From: Cedecea neteri
GTDB lineage: Bacteria > Pseudomonadota > Gammaproteobacteria > Enterobacterales > Enterobacteriaceae
DNA length: 64,000 nt
Assembly (NCBI RefSeq): GCF_000757825.1
Contig: NZ_CP009451.1
Span: 4,812,444 to 4,876,443 of the forward strand
Reading direction: 5' to 3'
Shown: in pieces, positions 47,465 to 55,946 of the stretch
How positions within the stretch are numbered: the first letter of the stretch is position 1
How the letters are laid out: each line of letters begins with the position of its first letter
Program-made: the position numbers and the translations under genes
The notes under the pieces: model-generated
What the model was told of the DNA's origin: nothing
The model's input: only the letters and a program-made list of their open reading frames with translations
Database searches by the model: none

Positions 47465-47820
47465 ATGATTACAAATGATGAACTTCGGGAGTTTGAACAG
47501 TCGATATTTACCGGCGTTATTGTGGAGGACGGCTCTTTAGTTTTGCTATTTTCATCAGGTGCCAGAATTACAGTCCAGGCCCGTTTCTGTGTGGAAGAAT
47601 AGATAATTTAAAGGATGGGCATGGTGAAAATTTATCAACAAGTAACCTTCTTTTCCCTTTGCTTAATCAAATTGTTGAGTCATGTTCAATGCTTGATGGT
47701 GAAATATTAAGCCTGTCTTTTAGCAATGAATGTCATATACGTATTATTCCTGAACGCAATGGTTTTGAATCTTATGTGATTACGACTAGTCGGGGTGATT
47801 ATCCGGTGATCTCTCACTGA
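47465..47820 (+). pseudogene. Orphan immunity-like gene broken by one frameshift
   Basis: From ATG 47465 the frame reads MITNDELREFEQSI... to a TAG at 47600-47602. The next frame continues without gap as IDNLKDGHGENLSTSNLLF... to TGA at 47818-47820. Joined, they give about 118 residues with two similar halves (VIVEDGSLVLLFSSGARITV and MLDGEILSLSFSNECHIRI), a DUF6188-like pattern seen in immunity proteins. A single lost base near 47598 explains the break. No toxin for it is present. Confidence 0.65.
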
Positions 47821-48115
47821 GCAATATTCCAATTCAGTTGCCATCCGTTCCTCGACAACGGGGAGAATTATTATTCGAGACAGTATAAAGTCTTAACTAA
47901 AAACGCACGCTGGGGAAAAATGTTCTGATGGTAAAAACACATCAGCAAAAACATATTGAAAGGACAGGGAAAATGCCCTCGCGATATCCATGTTCGCGTC
48001 GGAGCAAGTTGTTGTTGAGAACAATAATCTGGCAGTCGTCGTGCGTCTTGGTGTCACGGCATGCACTAAGATCGCTACATGCCGTAACATGGTAGTGGAG
48101 AAATGACTGGGGGCG

Positions 48116-48865
48116 TTGCTGGGCATCGGCGTGGCGAAAACGGCGATGGACAATCTCTCAGATGCAGATCGCACAGTGATTCTGGCAGCGGCCATGACGG
48201 GTAAAGCCGAAGCAATAGAGCGGCTGACCCCGGAGCAACAGGCGGCGTATAAGGAAATGGTCGAGAGTCAGAAAGGCATTCTGCTTCCGTTGCCGGCGCT
48301 TGATCGGCCGCTGGCTGACAGTACGCTGACGAACCCCACCCCGGAGCAGAACAAAGGCACGACGCTGACCACACCGGATCAGCGCGATCGAAACGGCAGC
48401 AACCATACCGGGAATACTAGTGGTGTGCCTGATACGGGCGGCAACACCACGGTAACGCCGATTCAGGATGGGCCAGGTAATGATGATCTGATTTATTTAT
48501 CAACAGGAAAAAATACTGTCAGGTCTAATACAAATGAATCTATTCGATTTATTGACGGTGTAACCGTCAAAGATATAAAGACAGGAGAAAATTTTAGCGG
48601 AACAGTGGATTTAAAGCCTACTCTTGACAGGATCCAGAGTAGTGGTTCATATCCACATAAGAACGATGGTTACACATTCCAGAATCGTCCTGATAGAGTT
48701 ACTGGTAAAACAGGTCCCCCTCCGAAGCAGCCTGGATATTATAAAGAATATGTACATCCAACTCCAGGTATCTCAGGACCTGGCCCCCAACGAATTGTTG
48801 TTGGACAACAAGGGAAGGCATATTATACAAATGATCACTATAAGACGTTCATAAAAATCAAATAG
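48116..48865 (+). CDS. Orphan CdiA C-terminal toxin tip, barnase/RNase N1-T1 type
   Basis: The open part is 249 codons from a TTG; real homology to CdiA starts earlier, at a VENN motif (48014-48025, in the same frame) followed by a pre-toxin segment with cysteines (ACTKIATC), but a TGA at 48104-48106 interrupts it. The last 75 residues match microbial guanyl-specific ribonucleases: PHKNDGYTFQNR, GYYKEYVHPTPG, QRIVV and the final YYTNDHYKTF. The catalytic triad of this family (Glu in KEY, Arg in QRI, His in DHY) is intact. No start codon with ribosome site or secretion domain is present, so it is a stored tip rather than a working toxin. The barstar-type gene is directly downstream. Confidence 0.85.
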   Translation: MLGIGVAKTAMDNLSDADRTVILAAAMTGKAEAIERLTPEQQAAYKEMVESQKGILLPLPALDRPLADSTLTNPTPEQNKGTTLTTPDQRDRNGSNHTGNTSGVPDTGGNTTVTPIQDGPGNDDLIYLSTGKNTVRSNTNESIRFIDGVTVKDIKTGENFSGTVDLKPTLDRIQSSGSYPHKNDGYTFQNRPDRVTGKTGPPPKQPGYYKEYVHPTPGISGPGPQRIVVGQQGKAYYTNDHYKTFIKIK

Positions 48866-48873
48866 GAGTTTAA

Positions 48874-49260
48874 ATGACTGATTGTAATGATGTGTTTAAA
48901 TTTGTTGATGGTCCGGCATCATATAATACCGGCGAGGTTTTCTTCGCCAGATTAGATCCGTTGATTGCTAGTACTGATGAACTACTAAATTCCATCTATT
49001 ATTTGCTGTGGTTTCCTGGGTATTTTGGCTTTAACTGGAATGCATTGGAAGATTGTTTGAGTGATTTTTGTTGGATAACCGAGAAAAAAATAATAATAGT
49101 TCATGATAGGTTGCCTAATATACCCAGTGATGATTTGAAAGTATATTTGGAGATATTAATGGATGTTGCCATGGATTGGATGGGACATGAGCAACATGTC
49201 TTAGAAGTCATATTTCAAGAGAAAGACAGAGAGAATATAAAAAAAATATTGATCTCGTAG
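48874..49260 (+). CDS. Barstar-family ribonuclease inhibitor (orphan immunity)
   Basis: A 128-residue protein of the barstar family, the intracellular inhibitor of barnase-like ribonucleases. The key inhibitory helix is seen at about residues 47-66 (FGFNWNALEDCLSDFCWI), corresponding to the acidic helix of barstar that enters the RNase active site. It has a good taggag ribosome site inside the toxin stop, eight bases downstream of it, so it is coupled to the barnase-like tip. Likely functional and able to protect against siblings that deliver this toxin. Confidence 0.9.
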   Translation: MTDCNDVFKFVDGPASYNTGEVFFARLDPLIASTDELLNSIYYLLWFPGYFGFNWNALEDCLSDFCWITEKKIIIVHDRLPNIPSDDLKVYLEILMDVAMDWMGHEQHVLEVIFQEKDRENIKKILIS

Positions 49261-49274
49261 TCAATGACTACTCA

Positions 49275-49386
49275 GATAAAATGGTCTCGGTGGCTTTATA
49301 GCATTGGCTGATAGGCTCGGAAGAAACCTTTTTCACCTAAACTTTCATCTTTATTAGAGTAGACGTTATCAAGCATAACGTAGCAG
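49275..49386 (-). pseudogene. Diverged internal fragment of yciA
   Basis: The sequence atggtctcggtggctttata with gctgataggctcggaaga and acctttttcacc aligns base for base with the middle of yciA (51261-51386), including spacing, with perhaps a quarter of positions changed and a few lost. It codes on the minus strand for the equivalent of yciA residues about 70-112 but has stops. It ends exactly where the cdiA duplicate begins. Confidence 0.8.
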
Positions 49387-49387
49387 G

Positions 49388-50098
49388 CGAATCAGCAGCA
49401 GGACGTTGCCACGCTGAGCCGCGATACCGAACATGTCAACGGCAGCATCGGGCAGATCTTTAACAAAGAGGAAGAGCAAAAACGCCTGCAGACGGCGCAG
49501 CCGGTGGGCGAAATTGGCGGCCAGATGACCAGCGTGGTGTCGACATATGGCGACCTCCAGGCGCTGGACGCGGCACGTGCGAAAGGAGGCGATTACGCCA
49601 AAATGAGTGCGGCAGCGCTGCGTGATACGGAGGCTTATCAAAAAGCCCTCGGTGATTACGGCATCGGCGGCAAATATCAGATGGTGGCGCAGTCGGTGAG
49701 CGCGATTCTGGCGGGCGCAGCCGGGGGCGATTTCAATAAAGCGCCTCGCGGGCGGCCTGAATCCGGTGATGGCGCAGGCTATTAAGGGAGCGACTGAAGG
49801 CCATGAACCTGCCAACCTGATGGCGCACGCGGTCTGGGACGCTCTGGCGGCGCAGCTTTCAGGCGCCAATGCGACGGCAGGTGCGGCGGGCGCATTCAGC
49901 GGTGAGCTGGCGGCGAGACATATCGGCGCAGAGATGTTCCCGGATACAAAACTTGGGGATTTGAATCAGGGCCAAAAACAGCTCATTAGCCTGTTAGGCA
50001 CTATGGCGGCAGGGATCGCCGGCGGCGTGGTGGGGAATAGCACCGCAGCGGCGACCACGGGCGCTCAGGCCGGGAAGAATGCGGTTGAGAATAACTGA
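49388..50098 (+). pseudogene. Duplicate of the cdiA pre-toxin region (VENN copy)
   Basis: About 710 bases that repeat 44637-45345 of cdiA with high identity, from the DVATLSRDTEHVNGS segment to the NAVENN motif (50080-50095). It codes for the pre-toxin segment of CdiA. A one-base insertion near 49745 (gcgcctcgcgg against gccctcgcgg) breaks the frame, and a TGA directly follows VENN, where the next frame starts with ATG. It has no signal or TPS domain and cannot be secreted alone. Confidence 0.88.
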
Positions 50099-50778
50099 TG
50101 GCAGTACCTATACCTCCCCCGGTGTTACCGGGGGAGGCAGGCGCAGCGGGGGCCGCCTCTGCAGGTGCAGTAGGTTACAATACCCGGGGTAGTGTTGGCC
50201 GTGACGGTGAATCTTGGGACGAAGTTGGTGGCGGCTGTGAAGGAACTCGCGAGCAGTGCGCGGTGCGAGATGGAACACGCGATGGAACCCGTGGGCCAGG
50301 CCATGTAATGAATGGTGATGGCTCGGAAGAGAACAGCCAGCCAAATGTCGGTAAAGATATTGCTAAGGCAACGGATAAAGAAAAAGCCGAACTTGGTGGA
50401 ACTGGCTCAGGGACGCCGGGCGGTTGGGGGCCAGAAGATGAGGAAAAAGGGCGTAATGATGTCCAGAATAGTGGAAAACACAAGGATGATCAGATATGGA
50501 CTGAAACAAGAAAGGATGACTCTGTTTCAAACGCCTACGGCCATTGGGATAAGCATAAAACTGAATTCCCAGAATTTAAAAATTCGAAGCAATACGTTGA
50601 TGCTACACATGATTTTGTCAGAAACCCTCCAGAAGGAACATTAACGAAAACGCGAACTAATGGAGATACTTTGTACTATGAACCGAAAACAAATACTTTT
50701 GCGTCCAAAGATGCTAACGGCGTTCCCAGGACTATGTTTAGGCCTGAAAAAGGGATTGAATACTGGAATAAGCAATGA
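50098..50778 (+). CDS. Orphan CdiA C-terminal toxin tip, putative BECR-type RNase
   Basis: A 226-codon frame starting at an ATG that overlaps the stop after VENN. The start MAVPIPPPVLPGEAGAAGAAS is a common entry to pre-toxin segments; a Gly-, Asp- and Glu-rich linker follows. The last 95 residues (HWDKHKTEFPEF, QYVDATHDFVRNPP, TLTKTRTNGDTLYYEPKTNTFASKD, TMFRPEKGIEYW) have the layout of toxin nucleases of the barnase-EndoU-colicin-RelE group seen in CdiA and other polymorphic toxins. The exact family is from memory. The frame differs from the VENN copy, so it is a silent tip unless moved behind a complete cdiA. Confidence 0.75.
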   Translation: MAVPIPPPVLPGEAGAAGAASAGAVGYNTRGSVGRDGESWDEVGGGCEGTREQCAVRDGTRDGTRGPGHVMNGDGSEENSQPNVGKDIAKATDKEKAELGGTGSGTPGGWGPEDEEKGRNDVQNSGKHKDDQIWTETRKDDSVSNAYGHWDKHKTEFPEFKNSKQYVDATHDFVRNPPEGTLTKTRTNGDTLYYEPKTNTFASKDANGVPRTMFRPEKGIEYWNKQ

Positions 50779-50969
50779 ATAAAAATGAGCTTTACCCTTG
50801 TCCTTGCTGTGGCAATCGGACAATAAGTGAACTTGGCAACTATGAAATTTGCTCCATCTGTGGATGGGAAGATGATCCGGTTCAATCATCAGATCCTGAC
50901 TTCGCGGGGGGCGCAAATACATTAAGTCTTATTGAATCTCGAAAGTGTTTTTTACTTAACTCAAAGTAA
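50775..50969 (+). CDS. CPCC-type cysteine-rich immunity protein (orphan)
   Basis: A 64-residue protein beginning YPCPCCGNRT and continuing YEICSICGWEDDPVQSSDPDFAGGAN, the signature of the CPCC family, whose two Cys-x2-Cys pairs probably bind zinc. Members are typical immunity proteins of polymorphic toxins. It overlaps the toxin stop by four bases (ATGA), so the pair is a transferable cassette. Relatives as I recall are somewhat longer; the C-terminus (ESRKCFLLNSK) ends 12 bases before a tandem repeat and may be trimmed. Confidence 0.85.
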   Translation: MNKNELYPCPCCGNRTISELGNYEICSICGWEDDPVQSSDPDFAGGANTLSLIESRKCFLLNSK

Positions 50970-50981
50970 GCATGATTAAAA

Positions 50982-51051
50982 AGCTCTCAGCTCTCAGCTC
51001 TCAGCTCTCAGCTCTCAGCTCTCAGCTCTCAGCTCTCAGCTCTCAGCTCTC
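50982..51051. repeat. Heptanucleotide tandem repeat, (AGCTCTC) x 10
   Basis: Ten exact head-to-tail copies of a 7-base unit, 70 bases, without a single mismatch. A short frame from ATG at 50972 runs through it (a 7-base unit shifts frame per copy). It is placed between the CPCC gene and the LysR remnant. Confidence 0.95.
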
Positions 51052-51060
51052 AGGGATCGG

Positions 51061-51168
51061 GGAGGCGTCTACGGCATTATACCGCCGGGCCGATTGATAC
51101 CGGCCAAAACGCGCCTGTTTATTGATTATCTTCTGCAGGAAATGCGGGAAACCAGGTCGGTCGCGTAA
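51061..51168 (+). pseudogene. LysR-type regulator C-terminal remnant
   Basis: Thirty-five codons ending in TAA read GGVYGIIPPGRLIPAKTRLF and then IDYLLQEM, the typical end of a LysR substrate-binding domain. There is no upstream part; the tandem repeat abuts it. Confidence 0.7.
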
Positions 51169-51180
51169 GGGGAAAATGAA

Positions 51181-51201
51181 CTGCCCGGCGTAACCGGGCA
51201 G
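51181..51201. terminator. yciA terminator
   Basis: A perfect 8-bp stem ctgcccgg / ccgggcag with a 5-base loop, eight bases beyond the yciA stop; on the minus strand it is followed by gttcattttcc. Confidence 0.75.
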
Positions 51202-51209
51202 GAGAGTTA

Positions 51210-51602
51210 CTAGGCTTGAGGTATGGCGCGAGGTTTGCCCGCTTTATCCACGGCGACGTAGATAAAAATGGCCTCGGTGGCTTTGTAGCGCTGGCCGATA
51301 GGCTCGGAAGAGACCTTTTTCACCCACACTTCCACATTGATGGTGATGGACGTTGTGCCGCGCTTAACGCAGCGCGCGTAGCAGCAGACCACGTCGCCCA
51401 CCGCCACCGGCTTCAGGAAGGTCATCCCGTCCACGCGCACGGTGACAACGCGGCCGTGGGCAATTTCTTTGGCCTGGATGGCACCGCCCATGTCCATTTG
51501 AGCCATCAGCCAGCCGCCAAAAATATCGCCGTTGGCGTTAGTATCCGCCGGCATTGCCAGGGTACGCAGGACTAATTCACCTTGCGGTAATTCGTTCGAC
51601 AT
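51210..51602 (-). CDS. yciA: Acyl-CoA thioesterase YciA
   Basis: A hotdog-fold thioesterase with broad acyl-CoA substrates, 130 residues (E. coli 132). The active-site loop NANGDIFGGWLMAQMD is near residues 22-37, with the conserved aspartate. The downstream VRVDGMTFLKPV segment is also typical. Its start overlaps the yciB stop by one base (TAATG), so the two are coupled. A worn fragment of this gene is found 2 kb away at 49275-49386. Confidence 0.96.
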   Translation of the reverse strand: MSNELPQGELVLRTLAMPADTNANGDIFGGWLMAQMDMGGAIQAKEIAHGRVVTVRVDGMTFLKPVAVGDVVCCYARCVKRGTTSITINVEVWVKKVSSEPIGQRYKATEAIFIYVAVDKAGKPRAIPQA

Positions 51603-52138
51603 TACTTCTCTTCCTGCGGCATATGACGATAGATATACACCCCACTCAGCAGGGTGAATACCAGCGTGAGGGCGGTGAGTCCGAAGACTTTAAAGTTAAT
51701 CCAGATACTTTCCGGGAGCCAGAACGCCACGTAAATATTCAGCAAACCGCAGGCGATGAAGAACAGCGCCCAGGCGATGTTAAGGCGAAACCAGACCACC
51801 GTAGGGAGTGAGATCTCTTTGCCCAGCATGCTCTGAATCAGCAGCTTGTTCATGCCGAACTGCATAAACAGCAGCGCGGCGGCAAACAGCCCGTAAATCA
51901 GCGTCACTTTCCACTTAATGAATTCCGCGTTGTGGAAGTAAAGCGTCAGGCCACCAAACACGGCAACCATCACAAAGGTGACCAGCGTGGTTTTTTCCAG
52001 CTTGCGGTATTTGATCCAGCTGTAAACCAGCGCGAGGGCGGTGGCGATGATCAGCGCCCAGGTGCCAACAAAAATGTCGTACATTTTGTAGAAAGCAAAG
52101 AAGACAATCAGGGGCAGGAAGTCGAGAAACTGCTTCAT
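51602..52138 (-). CDS. yciB: Inner membrane septation-associated protein YciB (IspZ family)
   Basis: A 178-residue inner membrane protein (E. coli 179) with about five hydrophobic segments and the family start [18 protein letters not shown]. In E. coli it takes part in cell envelope synthesis and interacts with elongation and division proteins. It lies between yciC and yciA in the conserved three-gene unit. Confidence 0.96.
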   Translation of the reverse strand: MKQFLDFLPLIVFFAFYKMYDIFVGTWALIIATALALVYSWIKYRKLEKTTLVTFVMVAVFGGLTLYFHNAEFIKWKVTLIYGLFAAALLFMQFGMNKLLIQSMLGKEISLPTVVWFRLNIAWALFFIACGLLNIYVAFWLPESIWINFKVFGLTALTLVFTLLSGVYIYRHMPQEEK

Positions 52139-52197
52139 AATCTGTTCCGTAAAGAGGTGGCTCCTGACTATAACTCGCGGTCAGGAGCCGGGGAAGG

Positions 52198-52941
52198 TTA
52201 TTGACGTATCAACATGTACAGGCGGAATAAGTAGATAAGCAGTACGGCCGAAATCAGGTTGCTTATGGTGTTTGCTATCACTGCCCCAACTTCTGGCGAC
52301 AGTGCGGCAAAGCTTGAGGCCAGCAGCAGTAACGCCGTTTTTGCCGCCAGCCACGCGACGACCGCCGGGGCGACAAGGCGCATGTTTGACCAGACCAAAC
52401 GCAGGCTGCTGCGCATGGAGCGGAAAATGCCCGTTTTATCCTGCACCAGCATTACCGGAGCGAGGGAAAGCAGGATGGCCAGCAGCACGCCAGGCACCAC
52501 GACGAGCATAATGCCGATTTGCACCAGCAGCGTGGTCAGGAAGATCAGAATGAACATTTTTGGCAGCACCGGCGCCGAGGCACCAATCGCGCGCAGGGCG
52601 CTGACGCGCTGGCCTGCAGAGACGATTTGCATCAGCACCATCATGCTGGCTGCCAGAATGGCGTTGCCAATCAGGCCTGAAAACGTTGAGGCAGCAGACG
52701 CTTTCAGTAACACTTGCTGCTGCTCCAGCGACATATTCTGCACCAAATCAAACAACCCAACGCTACCCGCCAGGTTATCTCCCTCACTCAAAATCGCCAT
52801 TTGTTCTTCGCTGGGCGAGAACGCACGGCCAATAATCACCGAAATTAAGGCGCAAAGTAACGCAATCAGCAATATGGTAATGAACTGATTACGAAGAAAA
52901 TTTCCCGTGTCACGGTATACCGAACCCGCCGTGATAGACAT
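52198..52941 (-). CDS. yciC: Membrane protein YciC (UPF0259)
   Basis: A 247-residue polytopic inner membrane protein, the E. coli length, with about six hydrophobic segments and family stretches [14 protein letters not shown] at the start and [18 protein letters not shown] in the middle. Function is unknown; in E. coli yciC affects envelope homeostasis with yciB. It is divergent from ompW and first of the yciCBA unit. Confidence 0.95.
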   Translation of the reverse strand: MSITAGSVYRDTGNFLRNQFITILLIALLCALISVIIGRAFSPSEEQMAILSEGDNLAGSVGLFDLVQNMSLEQQQVLLKASAASTFSGLIGNAILAASMMVLMQIVSAGQRVSALRAIGASAPVLPKMFILIFLTTLLVQIGIMLVVVPGVLLAILLSLAPVMLVQDKTGIFRSMRSSLRLVWSNMRLVAPAVVAWLAAKTALLLLASSFAALSPEVGAVIANTISNLISAVLLIYLFRLYMLIRQ

Positions 52942-53270
52942 GCACTCTCCTTGGTGTTGCTAGCGGTTATCAATCTGCGGGCAATTGTACCCTGGATGCA
53001 GGCGTCGTGGCACCACAAAGACTTTCTCTAAGCGGTTGAATAGCGTCGATTAGCCTGCAGGTTGTACAGATATGACAGAAATTTACGAAAACTGATAATT
53101 CAATAAAATTGATCTGGTTTCGCTTTGTTGTTTTTCATGTCGTCACTAAAAATTAATCCAGATCATTGAATGTTAAATTAGAAGGCAAAGTGTGATCGGT
53201 GTTAGATCACTTTGTACTTCTTTCTGAGTATATTCAGCCCGCTGTTAAAAACCATAACAAGGGAAGGGCT

Positions 53271-53903
53271 ATGAAAAAACTCACTCTGGCATTACTGGCG
53301 ATGGGGTGTCTGTCCGGTGCGGCTTCGGCGCATCAGGCGGGGGAATTCTTTATGCGTGCGGGTACCGCGACGGTTCGACCAACCGCCGGTTCGGACGACG
53401 TGCTCAAGATGGGGAGTTTTAAGGTTGATAACAATACCCAACTGGGGCTGACCTTTGACTACATGGTCACCGACAACATCGGTATTGAACTGCTGGCAGC
53501 CACGCCGTTCCGCCACAAGGTTGGGCTTGGGCCAACCGGCGACCTGGCGACCGTGCATCAGTTGCCGCCGACGCTGATGGCGCAGTGGTATTTTGGCGAT
53601 GCGGGTAGCAAAGTGCGTCCTTATGTGGGCGTCGGCGTGAACTACACGACTTTCTTTGATGCAAGCTTCAACGACACCGGCAAAAGCGCGGGTCTGAGCG
53701 ATCTGAAAGTGAAAGATTCCTGGGGGGCGGCAGGCCAGGTCGGGCTGGATTATATGGTGAATGACGACTGGCTGCTGAACATGTCCGTCTGGTATATGGA
53801 CATCGACACTACGGTGAAATTTAAAGCCGCGGGTGAGCAGCAAAGTATTAAGACGCGCATTGACCCGTGGGTATTTATGTTCTCCGCAGGTTACCGCTTC
53901 TAA
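53271..53903 (+). CDS. ompW: Outer membrane porin OmpW
   Basis: An eight-stranded outer membrane barrel with a hydrophobic channel, 210 residues (E. coli 212). The signal peptide covers residues 1-20 or so (MKKLTLALLAMG, cut after ASA), and the mature protein starts HQAGEFFMRAGTATVRP, with PTLMAQWYF and the C-terminal FSAGYRF ending in aromatic Phe, the outer membrane assembly signal. The ATG at 53271 is set by the signal peptide and a gggaaggg site; upstream in-frame codons from 53199 are unconserved. Confidence 0.96.
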   Translation: MKKLTLALLAMGCLSGAASAHQAGEFFMRAGTATVRPTAGSDDVLKMGSFKVDNNTQLGLTFDYMVTDNIGIELLAATPFRHKVGLGPTGDLATVHQLPPTLMAQWYFGDAGSKVRPYVGVGVNYTTFFDASFNDTGKSAGLSDLKVKDSWGAAGQVGLDYMVNDDWLLNMSVWYMDIDTTVKFKAAGEQQSIKTRIDPWVFMFSAGYRF

Positions 53904-53906
53904 GAA

Positions 53907-53932
53907 AAAAGGCCGGGTCTCCCCGGCCTTTT
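53907..53932. terminator. Bidirectional terminator between ompW and trpA
   Basis: An aaaaggccggg / cccggcctttt hairpin with a 4-base loop between two convergent genes, with A run left and T run right. Confidence 0.9.
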
Positions 53933-53937
53933 ACCGA

Positions 53938-54744
53938 TCAACCGCGAGTCGCGGCTTTCATATTCTGTACAAAGACCTTCAGTTCGCTGAGCATCACCTC
54001 TGGCTGTGCCAGATTCTTCTCAATGATTTTCACCACCGCAGAGCCTGAAATTGCCCCCGCTGCGCCAGCGGAAATCGCATCGCGAACCTGAGAAGGTTCA
54101 GAAATACCAAAACCTTGCAGAGGTGGCGCGGCATGATACTCGCCCAGTTTCTCAATCAGATGGTTAAGAGGCAGCTGAGCACGAGTTTCAGTGCCGGTAA
54201 CCCCTGCGCGGGAAAGCAGGTAAGTATACCCCCGGCCGTGGGACGAAATTTCACGCAGCAGCGCATCGTCGGCGTTTGGCGGACAGATGAAGATAGGCGC
54301 TACACCGTGGCGCATGGCGGCGTTACGGAACTCGGCTGACTCTTCAACCGGTACGTCGGCTACCAGTACCGAATCCACGCCCACTTTGGCACACAGCGCG
54401 TAAAACTCGTCGATACCGCGGTTAAACACCAGGTTGGCATACATCAGCAGGCCAATCGGGATTTCCGGGTACTTTTGGCGGATCGCGGCGAGCATTTCAA
54501 AGCACTGAGTTGGCGTCACGTCAGAGGCGAAGGCACGCAGCGCTGCGCCCTGAATCGTTGGACCATCCGCCAGCGGATCGGAGAACGGAATACCCAGCTC
54601 CAGCGCATCCGCCCCGCCTTCAATCAGCGCGTCGATGATTTTCAGCGAAAGCTCCGGGTTCGGGTCGCCCAGCGTCACAAAGGGAACGAATGCGCCTTCC
54701 TTGCGGGCCTGCAGCTGTTCAAACAGATGATGATAACGTTCCAT
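53938..54744 (-). CDS. trpA: Tryptophan synthase alpha chain
   Basis: Cleaves indole-3-glycerol phosphate to indole, which is channelled to the beta chain. It is 268 residues, the same as E. coli, a TIM barrel. Catalytic Glu49 ([10 protein letters not shown]) and Asp60 (PLADGPTIQ) are in place, and the phosphate-binding loop appears as GISEPSQV near 213. The start overlaps the trpB stop by one base. Confidence 0.97.
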   Translation of the reverse strand: MERYHHLFEQLQARKEGAFVPFVTLGDPNPELSLKIIDALIEGGADALELGIPFSDPLADGPTIQGAALRAFASDVTPTQCFEMLAAIRQKYPEIPIGLLMYANLVFNRGIDEFYALCAKVGVDSVLVADVPVEESAEFRNAAMRHGVAPIFICPPNADDALLREISSHGRGYTYLLSRAGVTGTETRAQLPLNHLIEKLGEYHAAPPLQGFGISEPSQVRDAISAGAAGAISGSAVVKIIEKNLAQPEVMLSELKVFVQNMKAATRG

Positions 54745-55934
54745 TACATTTCCCCTCGTGCTTTCAGAATATCGTGGACGGTGAAGATGTCTTTGTCGCC
54801 GCGGCCAGAGAGGTTCACTACCAACAGCTGTTCTTTTTCAGGATTCTCGCGGATCATTTTCAAGGCATGGGCGAGGGCGTGGGAAGACTCCAGCGCAGGA
54901 ATAATGCCTTCGCTGCGGCACAGCGTTTTAAAGGCGTCCAGCGCTTCGTCATCGGTAATGGACACGTAATCGGCGCGCCCGGTGCTGTTCAGATAAGCGT
55001 GCTGTGGCCCAACGGACGGGAAGTCGAGCCCGGCAGAGATAGAGTAAGACTCTTCAATCTGGCCTTCGTCGGTCTGCATCATCGGCGACTTCATGCCGAA
55101 GTAAATGCCCACGCGGCCGTGCTTCAACGGCGCACCGTGTTCGCCGGTTTCGATCCCGTGCCCGGCAGGTTCGACGCCAATCAGGCCCACGCTGGTTTCG
55201 TCGATAAAGTCGGCAAACATGCCGATGGCGTTGGAGCCGCCGCCCACGCAGGCGATCACCGCGTCAGGCAGGCGGCCTTCTTTCTCCAGAATCTGCGCTT
55301 TGGTTTCTTCACCGATCATGCGCTGGAACTCACGGACGATGGTTGGGAACGGGTGCGGGCCGGCGGCAGTGCCGAGCATGTAGTGCGCGGTGTCATAGCT
55401 TGCAGACCAGTCGCGCAGCGCCTCGTTACAGGCATCTTTCAGGGTGGATGAACCGCTGTGTACCGGAATCACTTCGGCACCCATCAGGCGCATGCGGAAG
55501 ACGTTTGGCGACTGGCGCTCAACGTCTTTGGCCCCCATATAGATGCGGCATTTCAGGCCGAGCAGGGCGCTGGCGAGCGCAGAGGCTACGCCGTGCTGAC
55601 CCGCGCCGGTTTCGGCGATGATCTCGGTTTTACCCATGCGTTTGGCGAGCAGGGCCTGGCCCAGTACCTGGTTAGTTTTGTGCGCGCCGCCGTGCAGCAG
55701 ATCTTCACGCTTGAGGTACAGCGTAGTGTTGGTGCCTGCCGTCAGGTTACGGCATTTCGTCAGGGCTGTTGGGCGCCCGGCGTAGTTTTTCAGCAGGTCG
55801 GTAAACTCGGCCTGGAACTCCGCATCGCTTTGCGCCGCCACGAAAGCTTCTTCAAGCTGGCGCAGGGCAGGCATCAGGATCTGCGGCACATACATGCCGC
55901 CAAATTCACCAAAATAAGGGTTCAGTAAAGTCAT
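54744..55934 (-). CDS. trpB: Tryptophan synthase beta chain
   Basis: Joins indole and serine to make tryptophan with pyridoxal phosphate. It is 396 residues (E. coli 397). The cofactor lysine is in [12 protein letters not shown] near residue 86, catalytic Glu in ETGAGQHG near 109, and the phosphate loop [10 protein letters not shown] near 232. It is followed by trpA with a TAATG-type junction and preceded by trpCF with a 12-base gap. Confidence 0.98.
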   Translation of the reverse strand: MTLLNPYFGEFGGMYVPQILMPALRQLEEAFVAAQSDAEFQAEFTDLLKNYAGRPTALTKCRNLTAGTNTTLYLKREDLLHGGAHKTNQVLGQALLAKRMGKTEIIAETGAGQHGVASALASALLGLKCRIYMGAKDVERQSPNVFRMRLMGAEVIPVHSGSSTLKDACNEALRDWSASYDTAHYMLGTAAGPHPFPTIVREFQRMIGEETKAQILEKEGRLPDAVIACVGGGSNAIGMFADFIDETSVGLIGVEPAGHGIETGEHGAPLKHGRVGIYFGMKSPMMQTDEGQIEESYSISAGLDFPSVGPQHAYLNSTGRADYVSITDDEALDAFKTLCRSEGIIPALESSHALAHALKMIRENPEKEQLLVVNLSGRGDKDIFTVHDILKARGEM

Positions 55935-55946
55935 GGTATCTCTTCC

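Noticed and set aside
50982..51051. The heptanucleotide repeat as a CRISPR-like array
   Set aside because: Copies are contiguous, without spacers.
54690..55451. A 253-codon plus-strand frame opposite trpB and trpA
   Set aside because: Spans the junction of two real genes in antisense and has no family similarity.
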